A stretch of DNA of 64,000 nucleotides. It comes from Diphasiastrum complanatum. Its lineage: Eukaryota > Streptophyta > Lycopodiopsida > Lycopodiales > Lycopodiaceae. Location: NCBI GenBank assembly GCA_029204225.1, contig CM055112.1:23615171-23679170 (forward strand). Reading direction: 5' to 3'. A program made the translations under genes and the position numbers. This document shows positions 27,816 through 40,019 of this stretch, one piece after another. The notes under the pieces are model-generated. The model was not told the origin of the DNA, did not search any database, and was given only the letters and a program-made list of their open reading frames with translations. The first letter of the stretch is position 1. Each line of letters begins with the position of its first letter.

Positions 27816-27827
27816 GCTCTGATACCA
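27816..27827 (-). other. Primer-binding site of the gag-poor copia
   Basis: TGGTATCAGAGC on the minus strand, immediately inside the 5' LTR. Confidence 0.93.
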
Positions 27828-28481
27828 TGTGAAGGATTTCAGACCATTCAAGATCCAATCCATGTCCTTGATCTTTGATTACAATAAGGAGCCAACCAAC
27901 AATCCTACCAATGTAGAAAAATCAGCATCTACACACAAAATGAGATGCAAACTCTAAGAGATACTAATCAAACATGAACCAAAACATAAAATATGTTTTT
28001 TGTCCGTACAATCACAGTACCCTACTATATTTCACACGTGTGGAACCGAAAATAGCAAAATATGAGCATTCTACACACAAGATTGCAAGATATCACCAAG
28101 ATAGTGCACCAATGAGTAGTAGAACCCAAAGAGAACCATGTATAATGATGAAATGAGAGATAGAAGAGAGAAGATATGTCTCTCCACGAGTTACATCCTT
28201 TTATAGAGTTTCCAAACCCTATTTGGCCACTTGGCTTTCCCTCCAAAATGTAAACCCTACTATTTTTGAGTCTAGATTCAATGTACCCAACGTTCAAATT
28301 TGAATCTCTCTCAAACTCGACTACCAACTTTCCCACACTTTCAAAAAGTGTTTATTGAATGTATTTTAAACTAATATAACTTCAAAAATTTTATCTCTAA
28401 GTCTAAAATGAGTTTTGGCCTCTTATCGACAATTTACCAAAATATGACTAAACTAGACTAAACTAGTTGAAATCTCTCACA
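27828..28481 (-). repeat. 5' LTR of the gag-poor copia
   Basis: 654 bp, the same length as its partner, ending at the TTCTT target duplication. It carries the palindrome CACACGTGTG at 28033-28042. Confidence 0.95.
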
Positions 28482-28486
28482 TTCTT

Positions 28487-28768
28487 GATCTATTGTATAG
28501 TCGGTAAGCAGTCTAGGATATTGTACATACAGATATCTGTGGCCCAATACATAATCTTTCATTGAAGGATGCAATGTATTTTATTACTTTTATTGATAGA
28601 TTTTCTAGAAGGACAATTGTGTACTTTATCAAGAAAAAATCGGAAGCCTTCAACCTCTTTAAAACCTTCAAGGAGCATGCAGAGAAATAAATTGGTAAGA
28701 AGATCAAAGCCCTGAGGTTCGACAATGGTGGAGAGTACTGTGAAGAATTTCATATTACTTCGATCCAA
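28487..28768 (+). pseudogene. Old plus-strand copia, right piece (integrase)
   Basis: The translation contains DIVHTDICGPIH, YFITFIDRFSRRTIVYFIK and KALRFDNGGEYCEEF, the integrase core with its first two catalytic aspartates. Two stops are present. It is the direct continuation of 23656-23847 across the inserted element. Confidence 0.85.
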
Positions 28769-28981
28769 CACTTAGATCCAATATGTCTCTTTGATCTTTG
28801 ATTATGAAAGACAACATGACTAGCTTTCCATACAAAACCAGTAACCTACTGTATTTCAGATGTGTAAATGCAACAAACAATATAGAATTTGATTCTACAC
28901 ACAAAAAGTTAAGATATCAACACCATAGTGCACCAATGAGTATGGAATTTCAAAGAGATGTCATGTATAAGCATGAATGAG

Positions 28982-29050
<69 letters not shown>

Positions 29051-29580
29051 CTCCTCTTCCCACGTGTAATGTCCATGCCTCATTAATGATCTTGGTTTCC
29101 CTCCATATAAAAAATCCTACTAAAAATATGGACTAGATTTAACGAACCAAATGTTCAAATTTGAATCTTCCAAACTCGACCGCCTAACTTTTCCACACTT
29201 TTTAAAAGTGGTAATTCAAATGAACTTAGACTAAAATAACTTTCATAAAGTTTATCTCTAAGTCTAAAATGCATATTGGCCTAATATTGACAATTAACCA
29301 AAATATGACTAAACTAGTTGACAATTTATCACACTCCCTCTTCAACTAGTTTTGGCATAGTTTTAACCATACTAATTGGATCCAACTTTACAATGATCTC
29401 CATCCTAAGTATAGACCTCCTTTTTAAGGTTCTAAAGTAGCTTCCATAATTGATATAAAGAACAATGTCCAAATTGGATGCTTCACTATTTCTTACATCA
29501 ATTTTACACATCAAGATGTAACTAGAACATGAAGACCAAATAGAATGTAAATGAAATGATTCCTCCATGTTTCAATTATT
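28769..29580 (-). mobile_element. Diverged, truncated relative of the gag-poor copia (LTR plus 3' internal end)
   Basis: From about 28769 to 29333 the sequence aligns with the 654-bp LTR of 23848-28481 (shared GATCTTTGATTA, GTGCACCAATGAGTA and AAATTTGAATCT phrases). It lacks the first dozen bases. A (GA)n tract is expanded inside it. From 29334 to about 29580 it matches the region inside the 3' LTR of that element (24502-24760). It is thus the 3' end of a second minus-strand family member. Confidence 0.8.
28985..29048. repeat. (GA)n microsatellite, about 64 bp
   Basis: Pure GA run inside the diverged copia LTR. The related LTRs have only a short GAGAGATAGAAGAGAGAAG here, which is the likely seed of the expansion. 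Confidence 0.95.
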
Positions 29581-32232
29581 AAAAGTCAAGTTAGAACTTA
29601 TAAGGTTTAACTTGTAGTACTTAGTCCCATAAGTAAAAGTGGGAAGAGGTCCCACTATTTATAGAACCTCTTTCTCTTTTAAAAGTCATCCTTAATGTAA
29701 GAGAAGCAAATGCTGCCATTTTGGATCCTCAAATGCTCTATTTTGGTGTAATGTTATTTTAGTAATCTTGATGGTGTGCTTCTAACTCTGGATTTGTTTT
29801 AGTGGGATTACCATGGCTTCCACATAATTGCTCATAGTGTTGATAATTAGTAGCTTAGCTTTCTTTTTAGTTTATGTTGTTGAGTGTTGAGATTAGATAG
29901 GTGGTGGATGTATGCTGTTAGGTGTGGTTAAAGTTAATGGTATGGCTATCGTATGACAAATGTTATTTGTTTTGTGTCTTGTATTTTTGTAGGTTGAGGT
30001 CGAAAGGGTCATCTCCAAGGCTCTTCATTGGACTGGACTCCAATGCTGCTATACTATCTGACACTTGATATTCCTCCAAGAGAAAAATATTAACACACCC
30101 TGTGTAAAATCGCCAATGAAGACATCATATTCTATGTCACAATTGGTCCAACAATGAACATTGGCAGGGTCCTTGGGACAACCACCCCGATCTAGAATAA
30201 GCATGTCTACAACACACTCACAATTATGTAAGTGAAAGTGAACACAAAATATACTCATAGTAAATCAAAATGGAAATTTTATGAAAGTTTGTGTGTACAC
30301 ACAATTCGCATGTCATAATTTTATTACGTAAACCTATATCTACGAAAAGGTTCAATCAATGTGTTATCTATCTTGCACTCCACCTTCAATTTTCACATGT
30401 TCAATGTTTTGAATGTGTGTCTGCAACATTCGCTTTTTTGCTTTGAATGTGGTATACTCGATCTTTTTGTCATATAAAAATCTCAACAACACATCCATTT
30501 TCTTCAAAGACTATGATCCAATATCTCACAATAAGGACCATGAAGACATGCTCCAACATGTTGCTACATGCTTGGATTTATTGGTCCAAGATATTATAGG
30601 GCCACAATTCTTGGCTCCTACAAAATATTCTTAAGAGACAAAGTTCTTTGATGAAGTTATGGAGTTCAAAGAAAGAGGAGTATGTACAATCGGTTTTTCC
30701 AAACCATATAGAAAATATATAGTAGAAAATAATCGTACTACATGCTGATAAATGAAATTGAGATTTGCAAATTCTAGATGCAAGCAAAAACACTCTATGT
30801 TGCAAGTTTTGAGAAATCTAATACATGTAAGACATCATTTTACATTCTTTTTTGCTTGAACGTTGTTGATAATGAATGCAGTAGAATTCCATTCTAGTTG
30901 TCTTTGATAATGGATTTGTCAAATGGATCATCTATTTCACAATACATGATCCTATATCACTAGATGTGATGACCCATGCTAATAGTATTCCATTGTATAG
31001 CAATACATGTTGACAACTAAGAAAACATAAAGTGTTGCATAAAAATGCATTTTGATCTTTAAATAATGGATCTTTAAAATGCATTTTGGTGCCCCTATTT
31101 TGTTGTGTCCATGTTCAATCATCTTGTATCTTTGCTAAGAATTTTAAGTTCCTAACATGAATGGATGAGATATTTCATTTGCATTTTTGTGATACATAAT
31201 CTAGAGGTAATATAAGAACACACTTCTCTATATTTGTTCAAACAAAATTCACACTTCAAAAACATTTCTTTATGCAAACAACATAGCTCCTTGATATGCT
31301 TATTGATGACATAAGCTTAATATTGATATCCTTGGAGATGATCATGAGTTTGCTGAAAATACATAAATGCATTATGTTTTTCAATATTCTAGGAATTCTA
31401 GCATTACTTGAAGTAGATTGCATTCTAAATGGATAGTTCTCATGATCCACTCTCTCATTTGAGGTGAAAGAGGTTGTGCTTTATCAAAAATTGGTCCCTT
31501 CATGTATACCATGACATATATATCTCTCTCTCTCTTTGTCAGCGTAATGTGTGTTCTCATATGAAATCTTTGAGAAACATGTGTATTGTATAACTACGTT
31601 ACGCTTCTTGGTTTCCAAGGGGAGGCTCAAACTTGGTACCAAAGAAACTGTGGATGCCAAGCTAATCAACAATGCCAACCTCGTTGGTGTATAGCTGAGT
31701 TATGGTCAAATAACACAATCAACCTCCCTTCATATTGAAAGAAGTCCCATGCTTCATTCCTCTTATATTGTAAACTTATTTAGGTTCCATATCCGCAATG
31801 CTATATACATGTAATAACATGGTGTATTCAATAAGCTACCAAAAAAAAAAAAAAACTCAACAAAAGGATGTCACAAATTGACAAAATATGAATTAAGACG
31901 TATTCATGAAGATGACACTTGATGGAATTTGATTCACGCACAATGTGTTACAATGTCACATTTTTTGTCCATGATTGCTTTCGCCCACCAAAAATGTCTA
32001 CCCTATATATGTGTAGCCGCATGTTCGACTATTTTGTCAAGATAGATTGTTGTGATTGTCTCATGTGTTTTCACAAAAAGTCTACTAGCACATTTTTGCA
32101 CATGCAAGAATTGCACTTAATTTGAACAAATGTAAATTGATTTTATTTATTTTTTCACTCAAAGAGAATGCTAATTTGCAAAGACATCAAAATGGTCTAG
32201 CTAAGGCTCCATATTTCATTGCAATCTATTCA

Positions 32233-32235
<3 letters not shown>
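29581..32235. other. No recognisable gene
   Basis: AT-rich DNA with short frames and a few homopolymer runs (for example A14 near 31841). No retroelement domain or host exon recognised. Confidence 0.4.

Positions 32236-32308
<73 letters not shown>
32236..32308. repeat. (GA)n microsatellite, about 73 bp
   Basis: Pure GA run. Open frames across it are artefacts. Confidence 0.96.
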
Positions 32309-32311
<3 letters not shown>

Positions 32312-34303
32312 GACATTGAAAATCCTAAAGTATTAGCAAATTATTTAAAATACTTGACAATTGGTTTTTTTTTTTTTACAGAAAACATAGACAATGGCTG
32401 TGAAAATAGTGGTTTGTTGGCTGCTAATGACTATGAGATAGGTTTTGATGGTTCTTTAAGTATCACATTAAAACCTTATAAGTTGAAGACATTTCTAATG
32501 AAAATTCAAATCAAATCATGGCCATAAAAGTGAAGAAAAATTCACAAAAAAAGTAATGAAGGGCTTCAAAGATAAGGGCAAGATTCACATGTTTGAGAAA
32601 AATTCAAGAGGTAGCCACACTTGTCGATGATAACAAAGGACATTAAGATGTGCTCTATGAGAGTATTAGGTCAAATGTCAAGAACACTACAAGTGTACTT
32701 TTAAAATTTTAAAAAAAGTAAGAATATGCTAGTCACTTTGATATTAGAATTTTCTTGACCTAAACACTATGAGTGGTGGATATTTTAGAGGATTGATATG
32801 GATGATCTTATGTTCGATAAAGGAACAATAGATATGATACTATCATGGATTAAGGAAATTATGACTAGACATGTCATGAGTAAGTTCCTTCATGATTTAG
32901 AAGCAACAAATACTCTATATCAAGCAATGGAAAAATGGTAGTTTATGAAACGATAGATAAGGTACTATATACCTAACTGTGTGGTTAATGTGTAATTTTG
33001 TTTTTAAAATGAAAAATCATGTGTTGAAGATTGTATCATAGTTATTGATCCTACTAAACATGAAATTAAAGTGTAATGATGAACAAAACAGAATTGTTGC
33101 TAATGAACACATGATTAGTGACAATCATTCTCTTGTTTTGAGTAAAATCTCATCCAATTTGGTACCTTAATTATGGACCATGTTTCCAGCTTTGTGTTTG
33201 TTATCTCTTATAAGACTTGGTGTTTTAGTCCCCAAAAAAATCATTTTGGATAACTTATAGCTAGTTATTCTCACAAACCTAAGCCCCTGCTACTTTGAAG
33301 TGAAATAGCTTGTGCAGCATACATTTGATTATGAACATTCTCTATTGCGGTGTTTCTTATAAAGAATAACCACAGCAAATATTTTTTCCAAATTCTTTCT
33401 ATTGAGTGAGTTTTTGGTTTTCGAAGTTTATAGCAAAAGGACAGTAAAATGGCTTTTTTCCACTAGTGGTAAGCTTTGCAGAACCACATACCGCAGAAAA
33501 GATCACTCCAAAATAAACTGCAAGGCTTGCTATCTTTGATTGCACTCAACAATAGAATGTGCATCAAGCCAAGAAAGTGTCTCCTATGAATACTAATTTT
33601 CTGCAACTCAACTAGAATATAATGCCAACCATCCTGAACATGCATATTGATATGTGGCCTGCATGCCAAATAGTATGCTACTTCACCAGAAAGTGCATTT
33701 ACGACCTTGTCAGCTGTATCATGCAAAAGTAAGCACGCTGAAAATTTAAAATCTAACTCTGCAGAACTAAAACTTTTTCCAAAAGCGATCAAGAATCACA
33801 TGCACACATGCCTTGTGGAGATTGGCTTCAACTTCTTCTGCAAGTTAAATCTGGGCTCATCCAACAGTGCTAATGCTAATATAACGGTAATTCATTGCTA
33901 CTCAGAAGTTGTTTTTCTCAATACCTTGAGTTTCATGTCTCTTGGTCAAAGACTAGTTGTAAATCACCCCAACTATGCGCACAATGCACATTGTTACCTT
34001 CAGTCATAGGGAATTGTTATGCAATTTATGTCCAGTACAACAACCAGTTAGTTTCATCGGCTCACTGTGGTGTAGTGTGCTTGGTTTGGGATTGCCCACC
34101 TAGGTTCAATTTCCTAGGGTCCATGCATAAGAAAATAGGCTTGCTTAAGATTTTTTAAACCCAACTACTTTCCATGGCCAATCTTGATTCTGTCCAAATA
34201 AATCAGCGAATTTCAGTCTATGATGAATATTGTGAACTGTGCAGACCAAGGTCGTATAAGCATAGAACTTCAAGGAAAAACACAGTGGATGATGCAGATC
34301 TTT
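32309..34303. other. Intergenic sequence and 3' flank of the SDR gene
   Basis: No clear gene. The stretch directly left of 34304 should include the SDR 3' UTR. A minus-strand frame at 33463-33792 (includes RPHINMHVQDGWHYILVEL) is open for 109 codons. It has no ATG at its start and matches nothing I recognise, so I leave it uncalled. Confidence 0.35.
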
Positions 34304-34474
34304 CTAATCCATGTAACTGCTTGTGATACCCTCACTATACGCCCAAAGATCTGCCGCGAGTTTCATGTCATTAGCATAGGAACTGCACTCATGTTCATTG
34401 CAGTCCTGAAAGTACTTGCCTGAAACTCCTTTCACAGTTGGATGTGCTGCAAGATAACAGGTAGTTGCAGCACC
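34304..34474 (-). CDS. Last exon of a TIC32-like SDR gene
   Basis: The minus strand has a 3' splice site (TTTCGCATTGCAG) at 34475, then 56 codons and TAG at 34304-34306. The peptide starts GAATTCYLAAHPTVKGVSGK, continues YFQDCNE, and closes with ADLWAYSEG and a short tail. Plant TIC32/retinol-dehydrogenase-like SDRs have the same C-terminal order: GAATTCY.A.HP..KGVSG.YF.D.N, then L...LW.FS. It begins in phase 0 and follows the exon at 54829-54875, whose last codons read KTVSQ. Joined, they give the family's V.QGAATTCY junction. The protein would be a soluble NAD(P)-dependent oxidoreductase; the substrate is unknown. Confidence 0.88.
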   Translation of the reverse strand, partial: GAATTCYLAAHPTVKGVSGKYFQDCNEHECSSYANDMKLAADLWAYSEGITSSYMD

Positions 34475-35950
34475 CTGCAATGCGAAATGTCATAAACTCT
34501 TGCCAGTAGTGTCATATCAGATTTATCAAAACATCCTTTCCTTTTAGAAGGTGCAATTTCAAGATTTGGTAGACGACCTTTGCAGTTTCATATTGATGAA
34601 TAAAAAGGGAAACTGACAAATATCTGATGGGCTGAAATATCCTGCTAGTGCAATATATAAGTGTCGGGGAAGATTAACCTATGTAGCTTGAACAAATCAC
34701 ATACTTTCTCTCTGCACACAATGTTGCTACAACAAACTTCCCATACATTCCTCTGAAATGCCTTTGAAGACGATACCTTATGGTTTTTAATTTGAAAATC
34801 ATGATGATATGTATTCCTCTTGAGAAGTTCCTAGAAGTTACTCTCAGTCTAATCCTATCTGAGTGGTGGAAAAAAAGGCAAGGAATTAGATAGTGAGTCA
34901 AGACAGGGATCCGCTTCATTCTCATTATCAACTGGCTATCCTGGACAGGATTCTGTGGAGTTGTCATATAATTAAATGGAGTAGTTTTGCTTTTTTATAT
35001 GATCGTAACGCCAATCCTTAATCTCACCACTGGCTTCTGGTATTTATGGACATCTGACAAGGTTATACTGTCATAATTCCTTAAAAGGTTGAAACTTTAA
35101 CAACTTGCTGACCTCGGTCAGCGCAATCCTTTCTCGTATCGGGCAGCACATAACTCCATCAATAGATAACTATCATGAAAAGAAAGGAACTATATATATT
35201 ACACTGAGGATAGTTTTATCGAGTGTAGTTTACCTGTGTCAAGAGGTTGTTTGTGTGTTACTTTGTCACTGAAGAATTGTTTTCAATTTAACACAAGAAT
35301 CCTTAATTGTAGTTATGAAGGCCAATAGAATTTAGGTGTTTACCTAGCCATAATGTTGAAGTACAAGCAGCAAGACTCTTAGAAATTCAGAAAAGAGCTC
35401 AAAGATGGCCTTTAAGAAAAGTGTATGCCTTGATGTTATGTGGAAAGATTTCCCTAGCATGTTCCCCAATTGGGGAAATGTAGAGTTAGGGGAAACATGT
35501 TTCCCCAACAATTATGCTCTTCATAGAAGTCTTATATTGTAATTTGTATCTTTGTAGGTGACCTTGGGATTGAAAATCAGAAAGATGTGCGCATGGAGAC
35601 ATACGTGTATCATTATGAAGTATTTAGAGGTATGACCATGCAATTGTATGGCCACCTAGTAAGAAAATAATAAACGCCTATATTGTTGCTCACATGACTA
35701 TTACAGTAAAACTATATTGAGCATAAATCTTGATCCCAATCCTTCCCAAAAGGAGAAACAAACTATCTATCTCTAAGATAGCTCAATCCTCTATGATATG
35801 TCAAGGAGTAATTATTCTAGAAAAAGAATAGAAACATAAGCCTTCATGTTGATAAAAAAGCATCATGTTCACTCTATAAGAATTCCCTAGAGATATTTCT
35901 TTGGTGATGATGAGGTCCAGGCCAATTGTAGAGTCCTTTTTCTTGCTATG

Positions 35951-36322
35951 AGTTACAAGCTAAGATTCACTAGCTATGCTAGAAAGCAGGACTTAAGCTA
36001 GAAAGCAGGAAGAGAGAATGCTTAAGGAGGCTAAAGAGGAGCAATAATCATAAACTGAATAAAGGAATACAATGCTGCCCTACATATACCCTCTCCCTGA
36101 ATCAAATAAAGGATTCAAAAAAGGGAGGGAAAAAGGATTTGGAGGCAAAATAGTGCGCCCTCCCAATAGGAGGACCCCCACTCCAAATCAACGTGACCAA
36201 GTCCTAAAAATATGACCAAATAGGGCCCAAGGCCAGTATATGAATAAAAAAGGGCCCTTAGGCCTGCTTATGCATGAATAAAAGAATGGATGCGACGAAT
36301 GTAATGAGCCAAGTCCATAACT
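35951..36322 (-). repeat. Diverged LTR of the gypsy A/B family
   Basis: It starts AGTTACAAGC and ends GTCCATAACT. Shared with the A and B LTRs are CTAGAAAGCAGG, TAGTGCGCCCTCC, CCCCCACTC, ATATGACCAAATA, AAAAAAGGGCCC and CGAATGTAATGAGCCAAG. It is about 80 bp shorter and clearly older. A purine tract like that of A and B (minus strand CAGGGGAG) follows at 36323. Confidence 0.85.
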
Positions 36323-36515
36323 CTCCCCTGCAGAAAAACAAAGCCCTCCACCGGCTAACAAGTATAATGACTATCTAGAACAATAAGGTAAGAATGCTAG
36401 ATATTGAAAAATCACGAACTAATGGAAATCCTGATGGAGAGGACATAAGTCGTCACAACAGATACCCCAAAAGTATCATAACTGTGTAAATCAATGTAAT
36501 GAGCCAAGTCCATAT
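36323..36515 (-). mobile_element. Residual interior and second LTR tip of the diverged gypsy
   Basis: After the purine tract comes unrelated sequence, then GAGAGGACATAAGTCGTCACAACAG-type leader sequence (about 36438-36462), as found just upstream of gag in A and B. TGTAATGAGCCAAGTCCAT of the LTR end follows at about 36495. This is an element reduced to LTR, a scrap of leader and part of the other LTR. Confidence 0.55.
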
Positions 36516-36539
36516 CTCTATGGAACACTTGTAACTGGA

Positions 36540-37010
36540 ACAAAGGCTATATATATAGATTGGATGACTTTATTATAATGGTCCAATAAAAATGAAATTT
36601 CATAAGAGTTAAATAGCCCCTAACTAGTACGCCTTTAGGGCCAGTTACCATTAAGGGCAATGAGCATGTCCTAATGCGACCCACGTACCGTTGCCCTAAT
36701 CTCTAGAACGTTCCACCAAGGGCCTCTAAATAGTATATATAGGGCTATTGATTAGATGTTCGCAATTTATGGATTATCTAGACTATTCTTGAGCTCTTCG
36801 TGGGAGAATCCTTTGCTATTGCTTGTAGGCTTTATATCAGATGCTCTTGGTCATTCTTCGTGGGAGATTGCTTGATTGTGTCTATTGTAGTCATTTATGC
36901 TTTATTGATACAATATCACTAGATTGAGTGTATAACTTGATATCCAAGCACTTCCTTCCTTGGAGGGGTTTTCTCCACACGTGGATCTCCAGTTTTTTTG
37001 GCAGATCTTT
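36540..37010 (+). repeat. Possible plus-strand LTR-like relic
   Basis: It contains TAGTATATATAGGGC, a TATA-like box at about 36733. Two copies of TTCGTGGGAGA follow (36798 and 36858), a phrase also present at 56329 in another LTR-like block. Boundaries are not visible. Confidence 0.3.
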
Positions 37011-37779
37011 AGCAAGCGGAAATACTTCTACTAAAGTTGTCTGCAATGAAAAATGACTTTTTTTTTTTTCGTTGTTTTTGTGCAGATTATTTTTGACAAC
37101 TACTATCTGAGTAATACCTATAGAGTACTAACTATTGAATAGTGCAGATTTTCTGAGTAGTACCTATTGCATCCAATTTGGAGAAGATTTTGGCACTTTT
37201 TCATCAACATTCGTTTGTTGGCTTTTGAGAATATTTGGAGGCTCCATCGCCCTATTCTTGAGGTTATTTTGGCAGCTTGCTTCCTTACTTGGTGCTTTAG
37301 TTGGTGGACATTTTGGCAGCTTCTTCACCACCTATCACTTGCTATCATGGTCTTTGGCACTTGAGTAGAGCCTACATTGAGGTGACAACTTGTGTCCTCT
37401 CCCTCAAGGTTTGTGCTTTTTCACATACTTTATTGTTTTAGAATCATTTATCTTCATTTGGTTTAGATTTGGTCTTTACAAAACAAAAAACAACAAAATT
37501 ATGTTTGGGTTTATATGGTTTTTGCTCAATTCCATTTCTATTATTCGTTTTCCATTTTTGATTCTATTATTTGTTTTCCATTGTTGTGTTTCGTTTTGTG
37601 TGTTTTTGTCACAATTTTATTAGAAAAAGAAAAAGAAAAAAAAAAGAGGCAGAAGAAGAAAGAGAAACATTGTGTGTGCTTGTGTGTTTTACATATCGTG
37701 TGTGCTCATTAAAATTTCGTGTTGTGCCTTGCCTCCTTTTTTTGTCACTTAACCATGTGTTTCTCTATGTTTATCGTGG

Positions 37780-38166
37780 TGATACAACTTTTGAGTGTAT
37801 GTTTGGGACCTGGTTGACACGTCTTCAATACTGCTTTGACACTTATCGCCCAAAATTGATTGATTCCCAAAAGATTGTCAATGCAGTTCTTCTCTCAGGT
37901 GGTCTTGCTTATTCTAAGTGGCGTTGTGTTGTCATCTGTCGATCTTTGAGTGGCATGTCTTTCTACATGTACTTCACCTCTGTACATTATTAGCTAATGA
38001 TGCATCTGCTTTTGAGGGTCCTCTAGCTAATATGAGTGGTGTCAAAGATATTGAGAGTGATACTGAAGAGCATCCTTTCAAATCTATTTTTGAGTCACCT
38101 TGTGAGCTTCCTTTTGCAAGTGAGGTTGAGCCTTATTGTGAGGATGGGAGTGATAGTATCACATAG
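37780..38166 (+). pseudogene. Possible gag-like fragment
   Basis: The frame includes FGTWLTRLQYCFDTYRPKL, then DSQKIVNAVLLSGGLAYSKW. This loosely resembles the gypsy gag pattern W...L..YF...P..D.QK...A...L.G.A..WW. A second frame continues with an acidic stretch (DIESDTEEH). It lies downstream of the LTR-like relic in the same orientation. The resemblance is weak. Confidence 0.25.
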
Positions 38167-38228
38167 TGTGAGAGATTCACATGATACAGTGATAGTATGA
38201 CACAGTGTGAGAGATCCACATGAGATAG
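38151..38228 (+). repeat. 39-bp tandem duplication
   Basis: TGATAGTAT.ACA.AGTGTGAGAGAT.CACATGA occurs at 38151-38189 and 38190-38228 with three or four differences, and a partial third copy follows. Confidence 0.8.
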
Positions 38229-40019
38229 TGTCACATGTATTTTGAATCCCTTTGGTTGTTGTAAAATGTAGATTGTAATTTTCGATTGTGAAAGGCTAAC
38301 TCACCAGCCTATGGAGACAATCGTAGATTGCAGTGTAAATATTAGTTGTAGTGACTAATTTCGGAATGGTTAGGGGGATATTGGACCTCATGAGAGTTTG
38401 TTGGACTGACCTCCTAAAAAGTAGGAGGGTTGACAGGTCAACAGGATGTGTCATATTCTCATTGGAACACTTGGTCCAGTGCATGAGTGGCACTTGTCGA
38501 CGGACGGATAGGACATGTCATATGCTCATTGGGACATATGTCAAATAGTCTACCTACTAGCTTGCCTATGTGTCAAGGTACTGCCAAGTGGCAAGTGTCA
38601 GCTGTGCATGGAGTTTGCCATGAATCAATGCTAGGATGTGTTAGTTTGCTTGTTGATCTATGTATGGTTACTTGAGGTTAATAAATAGATGGATTTGTTG
38701 AGTAAGGCTGTATATTTACTTAAGGTTTTGTCAGTTTGTTTGCAACATTTGCTTTCTAAACATCTGGAGAAACATGAGGTGATTTGAGGATGTCTCTGGG
38801 TTACTCTGATGACAAGGCTGGAGATCTCGTCGTAGTAAAACCTCTCGCGTATCATGAGTGCCACACAACATGGATCCTCACATGTGACAAGTAAACATGA
38901 TGTGATTGGTGTATCACGAAATAGACAGTAATATCTCAATATCATAATAGGTTGGGCATATGAAGATAAAGTGCTACTTAGTCTCCACCTCGCCTAGGGA
39001 ACATAGCTCACAACGGGGTACCCCAAAAACATCTACTCCCAATCTCAAGCTGATGCAAGGAGACACGATGTTGACCCTAGCCCGTATTGTACATGAAAGC
39101 ATAGTGATCTAAAGTTGTCACATATACTGGCCCTATGGGATTTGGCATCATTGGCATCTTTAGTTAGGGTTTGGTGGAAGCTTGGAGAGCAAGCACCCTA
39201 CTTTAGTGATTTGTTGACAATTTTGGAGCCCGTAACATTGCAGCTTGGGGCCCTATGGTGGATTGCTAATCTTCTGGCAGCTTTTGAGCATCGTTTATTA
39301 CTTTTCTTGCTTATTCTTTTTGTTTTGCAAAAATCCAGCCTACATAGGATTTGTATTATTGTTTGTAAGTTCTTCAATACTCAGTATTTTTCAGATCTAT
39401 CAATTGCAATAGACTTGTTGTGGTAGGTTGCTGGTAGGGTAGGGCCTTTTCCCTTTCCATTCAGTGATTATCCCTTGTTCTTTGTTGATTGTCAGTTTGA
39501 AACCTAGTTTGCTGATTTTTGGAGAAGAAGAATCTGTGAGCGGTTAGAACTTGATTGTAGAAGGTCTACTCTATCTGGTTCTCAAAGGAATTTAGGGTAA
39601 TCTATCTACATACTTGGTTTGAGGTGCCGAGCACTTGTTCTTGCTTTGTTTCAATGACTTTAGCAGCTTGATTTTTCATAACTTTGTACATTGTTTCGCT
39701 TTTGCTACCTATTCTTCTGCTATGGCATCACAAGCAATACTAATCAAGATTTTGAGAGGATTGATGCACTTTCTGCTAAGGTTGATGGCATGGAGCTCAT
39801 GTTGAAGCAAATTTGGAGCAATTGAAACCTGGTCCTACACTTGAAAGGGCTAGCAGCATTGGTAATTTGGGTGGTGAACTAGTTCAAGTGAAAGAGAATT
39901 CTAGCCAAAGTTGTCCAGGTACTCAATGCTCTTGATAGAGTCCTTCAACAATTGTTGTTCTACTTTTTGCATTGGTGCAATATCAAACTTTTTTGATGTG
40001 ATAGTTAATGTAATGCTAG
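38229..40019. other. No recognisable gene (intronic)
   Basis: Mixed sequence with short frames only. No SDR exon or retroelement domain recognised. Confidence 0.4.

Larger units (their letters stand above)
23848..28481 (-). mobile_element. Complete but gag-poor Ty1/copia element
   Basis: This 4634-bp element has two 654-bp LTRs (23848-24501 and 27828-28481). It is flanked by TTCTT at 23843-23847 and 28482-28486. On the minus strand the 5' LTR is followed by the tRNA-Met primer site at 27816-27827. A purine tract, GAAGAGAGAG, precedes the 3' LTR. The interior is only about 3.3 kb and most of gag and integrase is missing or unreadable. The LTRs are about 96-97% alike by eye. It lies inside an older copia of opposite orientation. 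Confidence 0.95.

Noticed and set aside
33463..33792. 109-codon minus-strand frame near the SDR 3' end
   Set aside because: No ATG at its start, no recognised family, and flanked by stops in likely 3'-flanking DNA; not enough to call a gene.
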